64,000 nt of DNA, taken from the NCBI GenBank assembly GCA_014529385.2, contig CM043957.1, forward strand, positions 65,950,003 through 66,014,002. The letters run 5' to 3'. The notes under the pieces were generated by a model, which worked only from the letters and a program-made list of their open reading frames with translations, made no database searches and was not told where the DNA came from. Below are positions 1 through 10,392 of this stretch, piece after piece (position 1 is the stretch's first letter; each line of letters begins with the position of its first letter). Position numbers and translations under genes: made by a program. The stretch is from Adiantum capillus-veneris. Lineage: Eukaryota > Streptophyta > Polypodiopsida > Polypodiales > Pteridaceae.

Positions 1-344
1 CTAAATAGTTAATGTTTGATTGGCATAATGGTGTATATCCCCCTCACTTCTAAGCCATGGTATTCCAAAAAGCATCGCATATGCTCCTTGTACATCCAAG
101 ACTAAGAAGATGGTTTTGAACTTTTCTTTGCCCACTCTGATCTACATATTCTCAATCAATCTTTTATATTAGACTACCATATGGTCATCCATTTGTACCC
201 CTAAATGGTGCTTGTTTAGATCCTAAATTCCCAATTTTTGTCTCAAACGTCTCCTAACAATATTAAGAACATATCCCCCATCCAGTATCACCCCTCATAA
301 AACAAGTTACCATTTCTTTTCTCTGAGTTTGTAGTCTACTTGAA
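1..344 (-). pseudogene. Ty3/gypsy protease fragment, Tat-like
   Basis: Reading the minus strand, a retropepsin-like stretch is visible: an active-site motif LDGGYVLNIV at about 255-285, then LRQKLG, and near the left edge the conserved C-terminal GIPWLRSEG (about 41-66). The middle has in-frame stops, so it is dead. The Asp-Gly-Gly active site is the form used by plant Tat-type gypsy proteases and by the other gypsy elements in this window. The fragment is cut by the window edge on the left and abuts a CACTA transposase fragment on the right. No LTR is attached. Confidence 0.6.
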
Positions 345-800
345 TTACTGGAACCTCATCATCCTTAATGGACTTTTCATCATCTCGCCCTCTTTATCGT
401 TGTTATCATGCCGTTGATATGAACGGGATGGTTGAGGTTGGTCCACAGTACTACGTTCAATGTTGTCACCTTCTATGTTTGAATCCATGTCAAAGAATGC
501 ATCCAACATCTGCTCCATCTCTACTTCTTGAAATGCCACATCAGGTATTAGTTGGGAGGACTCAGTTGATGGCTGCTCGTTTAAAAATCGTCTTCTCTGG
601 GATGAAGTTGGAGCAATATCTACTTGTGGAGTTTGACCTTCAATCTCTAGACCATGAGATTGATAAAGCAGGTCTTGTAGTTGCTCTATCGGAAAGAGAC
701 CGTGATTGCGTATGTGTTGGTCACAGATTTTTTGTTTTCAAGGATACACCATCCTATCTTCCATACTTTATCTACGAGTGATGCAACAAATAATTAAAAC
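345..800 (-). pseudogene. CACTA (En/Spm) TNP2 transposase, N-terminal fragment (copy A1)
   Basis: The minus strand holds EMEQMLDAFFDMD, an acidic N-terminal segment found again at 48363 (plus strand, CACTA B) and, more decayed, at 8400-8520 (CACTA A2). The DNA of 540-790 aligns base by base with 8530-8805. TNP2 cuts the ends of CACTA DNA transposons. Only the N-terminal part survives, without the catalytic domain. To its right (upstream of the gene) lie the same core repeats that precede TNP2 in the other copies. Confidence 0.65.
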
Positions 801-847
801 ATTCTAGTTGTTATAACTACACACTACTAAGTACATGACAATACATG

Positions 848-1200
848 ACAACCTCACATTCTCTAGCCAGGACCGATCCCCGTACAGGTGCATGGAGATT
901 AGGGCCACAGGGTAATAATCTCATCTTTATTGGTCAATGACTATATATTAAGGTTCTTGAAGCCTGTGTGAACTTTTGAAGTTCGATTGTGTTTTTTCTA
1001 CTATTTGCTGCTAGCTCTAACAATCTCACATTCTCTAGCGAGGCCCGATCCCCGCACACCTCGGTCTAGAGGTGCACAGAGATTAGGACCACAGGGTAAT
1101 AATCTCATCTTTATTGTTCAATGACTATATATTAAGGTTCTTGAAGTCTACGTGCACTTTTGAAGTCCGAGTGCATTTTTTCTACTATTAATTTGTCTCT
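848..1200. repeat. CACTA-associated core repeats, two copies (A1)
   Basis: Two copies of about 170 bp share the order: CTCACATTCTCTAGC, a hairpin CACCTCGGTCTAGAGGTG (1057-1074 in the second copy; partly lost in the first), GGTAATAATCTC, TTTATTGGTCAATG and a TATATATTA stretch. Related copies lie at 8870-9600, 20405-20515, 46790-46880, 47205-47310 and 47650-47760, each time just upstream of a TNP2 fragment and oriented with it. I infer subterminal or promoter DNA of one CACTA family. Confidence 0.75.
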
Positions 1201-1375
1201 AGCTCTAACCTAACCTATAGCCTAAACCTAACCTAACTTAATGTAGCCTAAACCTAACCTAACCGAAGTCTGTTTGTGTTTTTTCTACTATTAATTTGTC
1301 ACAAGCTCTAAGCTAACCTATAATCTTACCTAACCGATAACCGAAACCTAACCTAACATAAAAATAACACAATGG
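1200..1375. repeat. CCTAA-rich degenerate simple repeat
   Basis: Runs of CCTAACCTAA and CCTAAACCTAACC are interspersed with unrelated bases. A second block with the same motif lies at 2380-2620. The unit resembles a 5-base telomere-type repeat (TTAGG) but is degenerate and internal, and it differs from the usual plant TTTAGGG. Confidence 0.7.
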
Positions 1376-1380
1376 TGAGG

Positions 1381-2345
1381 TATTTGGAAAAATGGCAAGC
1401 CATACAGCTTGCCCACAATGCATATGCAATGTCGGCAAGCTCTATGGCTTGCCAATTTCCCAATTAGGGTTGCGAAGCGATTTTAGAGCTTGAAACTTAC
1501 TCGCAAACATATAGACAACACAATGGCAAGCTGTTGGCAATACGGCAAGCCCTAGATCTTTCTCACAATACATATGCATTGTGTGAAAGCTCTATGGCTT
1601 TCCGTTTTGCCAAACATATCTCCATTGTGTTGTTTTTAGGGCCGCAAGGCAACTTTTAAAGGTTGAAAATTACTCGCGGACATATAGACAACACAATGGC
1701 TAGCCTTTTGGCAATAGGGCAAACCATAGAGCTTGCACACAATGCATATGCATTGTGAAAAAACTCTATGACTGGTCGTATTGCCAAACAACTTGCCATT
1801 GTGTTGTTTGTTTTTAGGGCTGCTTAGCTACTTCAGGACTTGAAAACCTCTTGCGGACATAAGAACAACAAAATGGAAAGTTGTTGACAATATGGCAAGC
1901 CATAGAGCTTGACCTTAATGCATATACCTTGTGTGCAAGCTTTATGGCTTGCCGTATTGCCAAACGGATCGCCATTGTGTTGCTTATAGGGACACGAGGC
2001 AATTTTAGCGCGTAAAAATCGCTCCCAAACATATAGACAACACAATGGAGAGCCGTTTGGCAATACGGCAATCCATAGAGCTTGCCCACAATGTGTATGC
2101 ATTGTGGGAAAGCTCTATGGCTTGCCGTATTGCCAAACGGCTCACCATTGTGTTATTTTCAGGGCTGCTTAGCAATTTTAGGACCTAAAACCGCTTGTAG
2201 ACATATAAACAACACAATGACAAGCCGTTAGAAATACAGAAAGCCATAGAGCTTGCCCACAATGCATATGCATTGTGGGTGAGCTTTATGGCTTGTTGTA
2301 TTGACAAACGGATTGCCATTGTGTTGTTTTTAATATGCGGTATGG
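1381..2345. repeat. Tandem array of large palindromes (satellite)
   Basis: Six units are centred on a CATATG-like core at about 1421, 1571, 1745, 1921, 2094 and 2265; spacing is 150 bp once and then 171-176 bp. Each unit is an inverted repeat. The best one, 2041-2152, has 53-base arms with about three mismatches, beginning CACAATGG and ending CCATTGTG. Units are separated by about 60 bp containing TTTTAGGGCTGC and ACATATAGACAACACAATGG. Open frames here are by-products of the repeat. Confidence 0.9.
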
Positions 2346-2379
2346 GTAAGCTGAATGGCCTGCCGTATCGCGGAACGTA

Positions 2380-2625
2380 CCTTAAACTAACGTAGCCTAA
2401 TGTAGCTTAACCTAACCTAAGCTAACGTATCTTAACTTAACCTAACCTAATGTATAAGATAACCTAATCTAACCTAGCCTAACGTAGCTTAACCTAACCT
2501 AACCTAACGTAGCTTAACTTAATTTAACCTAACATATAAGATAACCTAACCTAATCTAACTTAACGTATAATATAACCTAACCTAACCTAAACTAACTAA
2601 ACTTAACCTAAAATATAAACCAAAT
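2380..2625. repeat. CCTAA-rich degenerate simple repeat, second block
   Basis: The block is rich in TAACCTAACCTAA, TAACGTAGCTTAACC and AACATATAAGATAACC. Together with 1200-1375 it brackets the palindrome array, so the array probably sits inside one larger low-complexity block. Confidence 0.7.
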
Positions 2626-2780
2626 TTCTTCTAAACAATATTTTTTCATAAACCAAACCAAAAAGAGTTTTATAATTCAAAATGACATTTCACATCACAA
2701 GCGATAATTTCTTTTAAAGCATTGTAAGTTTAAAGCATTCAAAGTTTAAAGCATGAAATTTTCTTTTATTAATATACAAA

Positions 2781-2990
2781 TAAATTTAATATGAATTTAG
2801 AGGTTCGAGCACACATTCGTCCTATTTGAGCAATAAAAGAAGTTGTAAATGTCCTGGAACCTAAAATTTTATTTTAATAATATACAAATTGTTTTAAATA
2901 AATTTAATATGCATTTAGAGGTTTGAGCACTCACATTCGTCCTATTTGAGCAATAAAAGAAGTTGTAAATGTCCTAGAACCTACAAAAAC
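2781..2990. repeat. Tandem duplication, period 118 bp
   Basis: The segment beginning ATGAATTTAGAGG at 2791 recurs at 2909. Both copies contain CATTCGTCCTATTTGAGCAA and AAATGTCCTGGAACC or AAATGTCCTAGAACC. No coding sense is seen. 2626-2780 is AT-rich DNA with nothing recognisable. Confidence 0.8.
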
Positions 2991-3344
2991 GCACACACAA
3001 ACACAAAGTTAAACCCTAAACCCTAAATCTACAAGTAAACATGAAAACAATCTCACCTTAGTGTTATGGGCTAACCCACAAGCAAGATTAGTACTTCCAA
3101 ATGCTTGTTTCGCACTAGATTTGTTAGAGGTGAGGAAGGAGAGAGCTTGAGGAAAGGCACAAGAAGAAGTGAAATGCGGAGAGAAAGCCCGCGGTTTCTT
3201 TTTTTGCAGTTCCATGGACACAAAAATCGGTATAGGCACGGGAAAGCGCGTCGAAGAAGGCGTCGAAAACTGCATGCATGCTGACGTCGGAATAGGCACC
3301 GAAACATGCGTCAAAAATTTGAAAATGAATTTAAAAAAAAAACT
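2991..3344 (-). other. Unassigned; short open frames, no recognisable gene
   Basis: A 101-aa open frame lies at 3009-3314 (minus). It is proline- and serine-rich at its start and matches no family I know. A run of ACACAAACACAAAG and CCTAAACCCTAAA lies at 2995-3030. I would not call this a gene. Confidence 0.3.
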
Positions 3345-3602
3345 TTAGCTCCCTCTATACATACCTACACATATATTGATGCCCGCCAGTGACGCCAATA
3401 ATGTGGCACCGGAATTTAAGTGACCTCTTGTAGTGCACTGAAACTGAGTCATGTGCATATCTTCAGTTCTAGCCGCATAGGCAATAGGCAACTTTTGCTT
3501 CTTTTGGACAAGCACATCATGCATTTGTTTCTTGCAAAGGTGAAAAATAGTGCCATCAAACTTCTTTATGTCATAAATGTGACGGTGTTTGCTAATAGAC
3601 AT
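3345..3602 (-). pseudogene. Ty1/copia gag, N-terminal fragment
   Basis: The 85-aa frame begins MSISKHRHIYDIKKFDGTIF and continues HLCKKQMHDVLVQKK. KFDGTxFxLWKxQMxDVLxQK is the hallmark start of plant copia gag (UBN2 family), here with Cys in place of the usual Trp. Gag forms the particle that packages element RNA. The copia match ends after about 45 residues and the rest of gag and pol is missing. The start at 3602 lies downstream, on the minus strand, of a leader, a primer binding site (4721-4732) and an LTR (4735-5126), so this is the 5' end of a truncated element. Confidence 0.75.
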
Positions 3603-4720
3603 GGTGACAAAACTACCAAAAGATTCTGGGAAAATTTCGGCAAAGTCTCCTTTGTATTTGGGACTATGTCAACCAAATACAAGACAAAATGACACGGTAT
3701 GCCACTCACAAAGCATAAAAGAGAGCAATGTCTCTCAAAAGAACACTGTATAGAGATCAACGGAGGTGTATAAACTATCAAACTGACCATAGACCACCAA
3801 CGCGGCCTCAAAAAGCACCTATACCACTCTATACATGTCCTATGGCAAGGCCTCATAAGGGATGCTCCGGCTACCTATATCACCAAAGGTATCTCCACAT
3901 TTGAGAATACCCCAGCTCAATGAAACCTCACGCTATTGACCCTCAACAACGTAGGTTATGTAGCAAAAGCATATAGCTAAGTCTCAGAAATGACTATCTT
4001 TCGGACCAAGTCTCAAAAATGGCCGGGACTGCCGTACTAGCCAAAAGATGGCTCCAAAAATCTTACAATGGCAGTATCCACAAAGACTTACAAGTCTATC
4101 ATGACGCTCAAACAGGCGTCAAAAGCATGTGCATGCAAATAAACATTCCTGTGGAAAGTCAAACCGCTCTCAAAAGAGCTCAAATACTGTCAAAAGTGTC
4201 AACATATGCATGTACGCATAAACAACTGCTCCCACTAGAACCAGAGTATCGAAAGCACTGAAACGTGTAGCCTTTGAGTTGATGCCAATGCCGATGCCGT
4301 AGCGGAAGCCGAGATCGAGGTCGAGAAGCATAGAGAAAGCTAACCAAGCCGCTCTATGTATTTGTACATGTACCAGTATTTGTACTCGAAGAAGACAACG
4401 CGTCAAACTCCCACTCTATGTGTGTGTATGAGGCACTCCGAAAGAGGCTACACACTCCCGAATGAGTCGTGGGCTCTCGTAGATGGAAGAGACTGCAGTA
4501 ATGGTACCTGTAACTGTCTAAGGAAGCTCTGCAGCACAAACTATCAAAAGAGGACTGAAAAATGCAACTCCTGAACCGTAGCTCGAATGGGGTTTCTGAT
4601 GGCTGAAATGGCTCACTCGAAACACTCTCAAAAAGCTGAATTTGTCAATGCCAAAATCGGAACCCTGTTTGCACTCTTAAAAGTGCACACAAGTGCAAAA
4701 ACAATTTTGAGAATGAAACT
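3603..4720 (-). other. Leader of truncated copia element
   Basis: This is untranslated sequence between the PBS and gag. The part 3838-4115 aligns with 16990-17290 in the leader of gypsy element E1; shared strings include TATCTCCACATTTGAGAATA/C, CCCCAGCTCAAT, GAAATGACTATCTT and GGGACTGCC. Short open frames at 4019-4261, 4356-4574 and elsewhere look random. Confidence 0.6.
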
Positions 4721-4732
4721 GCTCTGATATCA
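4721..4732 (-). promoter_or_regulatory. Primer binding site, initiator Met tRNA type
   Basis: The minus strand reads TGATATCAGAGC, one base from the canonical plant PBS TGGTATCAGAGC, two bases inside the end of the LTR at 4735. It fixes the orientation of the copia fragment. Confidence 0.75.
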
Positions 4733-4734
4733 AA

Positions 4735-5126
4735 TGAAGGGGAGGAGCCGGGAGCACAGCGGAAGAGAAAGAGGAATGCGCACATAGCACTCACACACCA
4801 CCATAGCCACACACACAGGTTGGAGGGATAGAGCCGACACGTACTATGTGCCCCCTTTCTTTCTTCTCTACCTTATGCACTAAGGCACAATACTCATTGT
4901 ACTTAGTGTTAGTGGCTCACACAAGTGTATAGCTATACACTTAGGGTTAGTAGTAGTTAGTGATGGGCGGTCAGTCACATGGCCATTAAACCTAACACTC
5001 CCTCCTTGTACAGCTGGGTCAAAAGATCCATACTTCTCCTCTCGGTGTGTCAAAGGGTGCTTCATGGCTCCAAACTCGTGATGAAGTGTGTTTTAGACCC
5101 CACTCCCAAAATGTGATGCTCCAACA
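4735..5126 (-). repeat. Copia 5' LTR (392 bp), unpaired
   Basis: In minus-strand sense it would start TGTTGGAGCATCACATTTTG at 5126 and end CCTTCA at 4735, with TG/CA ends next to the PBS. No second copy is in the window, so the outer boundary rests on the TG terminus alone. No duplication can be checked. Confidence 0.55.
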
Positions 5127-5141
5127 GACTCCAAACGTGCT

Positions 5142-5389
5142 CTAGTTGCATCTCTCTACTGCTGAAATCTCTGAGGATTGCCCTATGTCTCTCATGCAAT
5201 CCCCACCCACTCCTTTGCGTCCAACCATGCCGGCTATGGACTGCCGGCCTTGTACATGTCTCTTCCCTCTGACCGACATTGTGGCAATCGCCACGCTCAA
5301 GATCCAGTCATTCAAGACTAGATCATACACCTTTGCTAGCATGTACTCTCTGTGAATAGCCTCAACAATGTAATTCTTTCTTTATCATC
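5142..5389. other. Unassigned spacer between copia LTR and CACTA A2
   Basis: Open frames on both strands (66 and 69 aa) overlap here. Neither matches TNP2 or any retroelement domain I know. It may be a decayed part of the CACTA A2 gene downstream of the DUF4218-like segment. Confidence 0.25.
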
Positions 5390-8300
5390 TTGATCATCCC
5401 AAATCTCCATCATAAAGTGGCCAAACTGAAATGTACAAAGTTGCCAAATCCTATGTCGCATGGCCAATTGTGGAACATAATACCACTAAGATTTTCATCT
5501 CTATTAAAAGACGTTTTCAAACATCGCATGCAATTTGTGGGAGTCTTGAATGAAGATATAGTCTTCTTCACGTGTTGCTCTTCTTCACGACTCAAAATCC
5601 ATGGACCTTTTCGTATAGCAAAAGTTTCATTGGGTATAATTCAAAGCCCCATATCTTGCATTCAACCCACAGCCTGTAGGTCATCTCTTTGGGCCTTGCT
5701 CTCCCTTTTTCTAGTGGTGGTTTTCCATAGAATCTCCCCCACATTCTTGAAGGTGTGCATTGGGTCGAGCAGATGATTAATCAGCGGTCACTCCAATACG
5801 GGAATTCATAGAAAATAGAAAGTCTTTTCATACCAGATGTCTTGAAATCTCCCCTCTCTAGCCACATGTTTTACCAATCACTCTCTCTTAGTGGATGCAT
5901 TTCATGTTTGCATATGTTTGCTCCACGCAGCTCATGTCCTTCAAGCAAAAATCTACCATGCTCCTCATAAATTGTCTTGCTCAAATGATCAGAGTGACAA
6001 AAGCCAAATCAAGGACCACATTTTGGGCATGCATGATTTCTCGAGTAACTCAAGCTTGAACAATCATAAAAGTACAATTAATTAACACTAGAATGGTAAT
6101 AGGACACTTTTATGTCCTTGGATACTTTTGTGTCCTGTTAAGTGACCATTTTACTTGAATTATTTGAAGAGTATGAAAATGAATTTCTAGGTGCTATATA
6201 TCCACAAAGTTGTCTTATGAGAAACTTAGCATTTTTTTTTGAGTATCGATCTCACCATTAACCTTACTCTTGCACAACATTTTTGAACCTAAACTGTGTG
6301 AAAAAACGGGTCCCGTTTTTGGCTTTTTTTTTCAATTTTTGACAACTATACTACTCTAAACTTCATGTTTGTGAGGTTTAGATGGCTAGAGGTTAGGCCT
6401 TCATAGTTCTCAACATGTTTTGATGCTTGTAGGGAGAGCTAAGTGTTAAATTGAAAGTTATGACCAATTTACAAGAATTGCATAATCCTATTTTTTGGCC
6501 AAAATTAGCACTTTTATGATTTTTTTGGTGGCTTTCTTGATATCCAAATTCAATTTTGATTGTGTAAGTGTAATGTATAACATACAGCTAATCTTCCTTG
6601 AGTTTTGGGGGACCTAATATGCTATATAGCAGAGTATATGATGATCGTTGAGTTTTTTGATTGCTGAAGAATACGATACATTTTAGAGTACCAATTAGAA
6701 CTTTCTCAATATTGCTAGTTTCTTAGGACAATTGTGTATATTTTGTAGGTGGTGACCATATCTAATCATAGACTACAAACCTGGCTAGATATTGAGTAGT
6801 TTCTGTTGGTTTCTAGAGGTCTAATTCTAAACCCAGTTTTTTCATGTTTGCTGTATTTAGCACTTTATCATTGCCCCCGAGGTTCAAATTGTAAGAGATC
6901 CATTATCCTTTTGACATGCTCCATGGCTCCTTTTGAATCCAGAGGCCCAAAGGGAACTAAGAAAACATATATATAGTATCTGTATTGAGCGTGACTATAG
7001 AAACTTTAATGATAGGTCCGTAGAATGGCAAAAATGCAACTTTTTTGTACCTTTCTTTTTGCCCAAAAAAAACTGAGGTAAAAGCAACCATATGTTTTGG
7101 TCACCAACCCATTGAAGTTAACGGGGCATTTTATCTCATGTCCTACAAAAATCTCCACTCTTATTTATATGCAATCAACCGTAAGAAATTGCTGTTTTGG
7201 GCAAAATGCATTGGTCCATCCACTTTGGAGGCTTGTAGTGACCAAGGGATGAGAAAAATTACAAGTTTCTCATTTTTCCCATATGTAATAGTTATTAAAC
7301 TATAAGCTCATGAAAGGATTTTTCAAAATGAGTGGATCTACTATGGTTTTGGAATTTTTTCCCAAAACCCTGAAAGGACACTTTTATGTCCTGTTAGGTT
7401 ACCATTCTAGTGTTAAAGGATTAATATAGAAATAGCATATACGTGAGAGTTTCAAAGATACTTACATAACACTCCTTGAAGCCTCTGGCCAATCGTGCAT
7501 GGTCCACATGAGAATGCCTTGCACATTTACATTTCATCATTTGATTGGTTGGGACATGTCAACCACATCGATCCCTGTCCATAAGATTTGGAGCTCTTCT
7601 ATAAATGATTCCAGATAGACATCCACGTTCTTTGCTTTGTACTTTCCTAGTACATTTTTCATAGCTAGCCATGGTGGAAGATTGTAATTAACCAAGAAAA
7701 TAGGCCACATGATCCATGATGAACTTCGTAATCCAAATGGGTTTACTCCAATTATTATCAGAACAAAACAGATACATCAAGGCTCATCCTTAAATGTAGG
7801 CAATCTCTCCTCTATGTGCTTCCATGCACAGAGTCAATAGGTATCCATATCACATCATCTGTTGATCTAGTATTTTAGTTTCATGTCATCAAAGCGGTTA
7901 TATAATTGCACCTGAACATGCTCTTTATTATTAGAATGATAGGAAAGTGTCGAATCATCTTTGCAGGGACAAATTTTCCTTGTGTGTTTTCTCTATACCT
8001 GTTCGATCCACAATTGGGACACTGTTCCAAATTTGCATACTCATTGCAAAAGAGTATAGAATCATTAGTGCATGCATGTATTTTGTGATAATCCAAGCCC
8101 AAGTTAGTAATAAGCTTTTTAGCGGCTAGACGGGTAGGGGGCTTGTGATTGCCTTCCGGCAAGATTTGCTTGTTGAGCAATCTGTAGATTGTCATTACAT
8201 CAAAATTGGACTTTCGAATGCTTAGGATACAATATATTTACATGAAAATCTCTGTGATGTAGGTGTCAGACCACTCGTAGACAAACTGCAAATTATGTAT

Positions 8301-8805
8301 TGCCAAAGCGGTACGAGCAACTGAGATTTTTGCACCATTGTAAAGCGGCATACATGCAAGAGTCTATATCATCTCGTCCTCTTTATCATTGCTATCATGC
8401 CGTCGATATGGATGGGATGACTGAGTTTGGTTTGTAGTTTTGCCTTGAATGTTGTCACCTTCTAGGTTTTCAATGATGGGATCCATGTCAAACGTCTAAC
8501 ATCTTCTCCATCTCAAATTCTGGAAATGTGGAATCAGGTATTGGTGGGGAGGACTCTGCCAATGGGTGTTCATTTGATAATCGTCTTCTCTAGGATAAAA
8601 TTGGAGAAATATCTACTTGAAAAGGTTGATCTATTGCCTCCAGACCATGAGATCGATAGTGAAGATCTTGTAGTTGCTCTATGGGAAGACATCGTTATTG
8701 CATATGTGCTGATCTAGTTCTTTTTTTTTTGAAATATCTGATGCTTGCAATGTGCACAAGGACACGCCATCCTATCGTCCATACTTTATCTACTAGTGAT
8801 GAAAA
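5390..8805 (-). pseudogene. CACTA (En/Spm) TNP2 transposase, copy A2, degenerate
   Basis: Domain pieces occur in TNP2 order on the minus strand. The N-terminal exon is at 8805-8330. The segment at 8195-7881 has LPEGN, NLGLDYHKIHACTNDS and a zinc-like CPNCG ending in HFPIILIIKSMF. Next comes 7850-7480, with LPPWLAMK, DVYLESFIEELQ and GILMWTMHDWP. A likely splice donor GTAAGTAT at about 7480 follows. After the inserted TTAA element come CPKCG and YEEHGRFLLEGH (6030-5930), LLDPMHTFKNVGEILW (5790-5740) and LSGIMFHNWPCD (5500-5460), which is DUF4218-like. TNP2 excises and inserts CACTA elements. Stops and frameshifts rule out function. Confidence 0.8.
6086..7412. mobile_element. Non-autonomous TTAA-flanked inverted-repeat element (piggyBac-like)
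   Basis: The left end reads CACTAGAATGGTAA at 6086 and the right end TTACCATTCTAGTG at 7412, a perfect 14-bp terminal inverted repeat. Both sides are flanked by TTAA (6082-6085 and 7413-7416). A hairpin GGACACTTTTATGTCC lies about 15 bp inside the left end and again inside the right end. The interior has no transposase; the best open frame is 86 aa at 7045-7305 and matches nothing I know. TTAA duplication is the signature of piggyBac, and the tip resembles the CCCTAGAA tip of classic piggyBac. It sits in an apparent intron of the TNP2 gene of CACTA A2. Confidence 0.75.
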
Positions 8806-8859
8806 AAAAAAACAAATCACTCTTGTTATAAGTACACACCACCAACTACATGGCAATGC

Positions 8860-9640
8860 ATGACAACCTCACATACTGTAGCCATGTTCAATCCCCACAC
8901 ATCTCAATCTAGAGGTGCACAGAGATCAGGACCACTGAGTAATAATATCGTCTTTATTGGTCGATGCATATATATTAGGGTTATACCTAAGTTTTTTTTT
9001 GAATCTGTTTGTGTTTTTGAAGTCTATGTGCGCTTTTGAAGTCTATTTGCGTTATTTAACTTCGTTTATCAAAGTTTGTTTGCATTTTTTAAGTAAACAA
9101 GTCATTTCTAAAGACTGTTGCATTTTTGAAGTCCTTTTGCGATTTTTCTACCATTTGCTGCTAGCTCTATAAACCTCACATTCTCCAGCCATGCATGATC
9201 TCCACACACCTCGATCTAGAGTTGCACGGAGATTAGGAACACCGGGTAATAATCTCGTCTTTATTGGGTGGTTAGTGCCTATATATTAGGGTTCAACATA
9301 AGTCTGATTTTGAAATGTGTTTGAGTTTTTAAAGTCTATGTGTGCTATTGAAGTCCGTTTGTGTTACTTTACTTTGTTTGTCGAAGTCTGTTTGCGTTTT
9401 TTAAGTACAAAAGTCGTTCTTGAAGATTGTTGTGTTTTTCAAGTCAAGACCGTTTGTGGTTTTTCTATCATTTTTTGCTAGCTCTTACAACCTCACATTC
9501 TCTAGCCATGCCTAATCTCCACAAACCTCGGTCTAGAGGTGCACGAAGATCAAGACCACCAGGTAATAATCTTGTCTTTATTGGTCAATGCCTATATATT
9601 AGGCTTCGTACGGACAAACACATAAGCGACTAGCCCTACC
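8860..9640. repeat. CACTA-associated core repeats, three copies (A2)
   Basis: Cores at about 8870-8975, 9173-9290 and 9485-9600 match those at 848-1200, each with the CACCTC...GAGGTG hairpin (best at 9526-9543), GTAATAAT and TATATATTA. Between them is T-rich DNA with GTTTGTGTTTTTGAAGTC-like words. They lie upstream of the A2 TNP2 gene. Copy B carries three in mirror orientation. Confidence 0.75.
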
Positions 9641-10182
9641 TTAGTAACGAAGCAGGTAGGCCTAAACAATTCGATGGCAAAGTGGGTATGAACCTAAGCG
9701 GCTAGCCCTAAGCGGCAGGTCCTAAGAAATAATTCTTAAACGGTCTAAATATTGATTTTTCCTAAGCCACTAGCCTTAGTTAAGTGGCTAAATGGCTAAA
9801 TAACAAAGCAGGTGGACCCAAGGGATGTGGTCAAGCAGCCAAGCCTAATAAAGTGATGTGAATATCGATTAGCCCTATGCAACTAGTACTAAGCGGCGGT
9901 TAAGCAGCTAAATAAAGAAGAGGGTAGGACTAAGCCACTGGATACCTAAGGGACTATCCCTAAATGACCAGCTAGGCTGCTTACACTAAGCGGATAGCCC
10001 TAAGAGTGCAGCCTTCAAGGGCCTAAATTTGGAGTAGTACAGCATGAGCGGCTAAGCGACTTAGTACCTAAGCAACTGGCTTTAAGGGGAAAGCCTTAAT
10101 AAACCGTTTGAATATTGATTAGACCTACACGACTAGCCCTAAGCGGCTAAGTGGCTAAATATTGATGCTAGCCAAGTCACGT
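9641..10182. repeat. CTAAGCGGCTAGCC minisatellite (A2, left part)
   Basis: This is a degenerate array built on words such as CTAAGCGGCTAGCCCTAAG, AAGTGGCTAAAT and AATATTGATTAG. It is cut at ACGT (10179-10182) by the LTR element E1 and resumes at 18644. The reverse complement of the same array lies at 45590-46500. Confidence 0.75.
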
Positions 10183-10355
10183 TGTGAGCGGGATGAAAAC
10201 ACACACAGCCCCTCTATAACGACCCGACACACACTCTTGGGAAGATACACACACACACTATGGGGAACCACTCGGCTTACACAACACACCTGGCCGAGAC
10301 ACGGAACACACCACTGGAGTGAGAGGAGAGAGACTATCCACTTACCCACTCCACA

Positions 10356-10392
<37 letters not shown>

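Noticed and set aside
1814-2102. Two overlapping open frames of about 90 aa
   Set aside because: They lie wholly inside the palindrome satellite and change with its period; not genes.
1381-2345. CRISPR-like array of regularly spaced palindromes
   Set aside because: The units are long imperfect palindromes with similar, not unique, spacers, in plant DNA without any cas-like gene.
1200-2625. Telomere
   Set aside because: The repeat is degenerate, interrupted by a satellite and followed by ordinary transposon DNA on both sides.
5142-5355. Overlapping 66- and 69-aa frames as a possible host gene
   Set aside because: No family match, no splice or promoter support, and the region is between two transposon remnants.
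6086-7412. Reading the CACTAGAATGG end as a CACTA (En/Spm) terminus
   Set aside because: The 3-bp flanks differ (TAA and TTA), whereas the 4-bp TTAA is identical on both sides, and no CACTA subterminal repeat of the local family is present.
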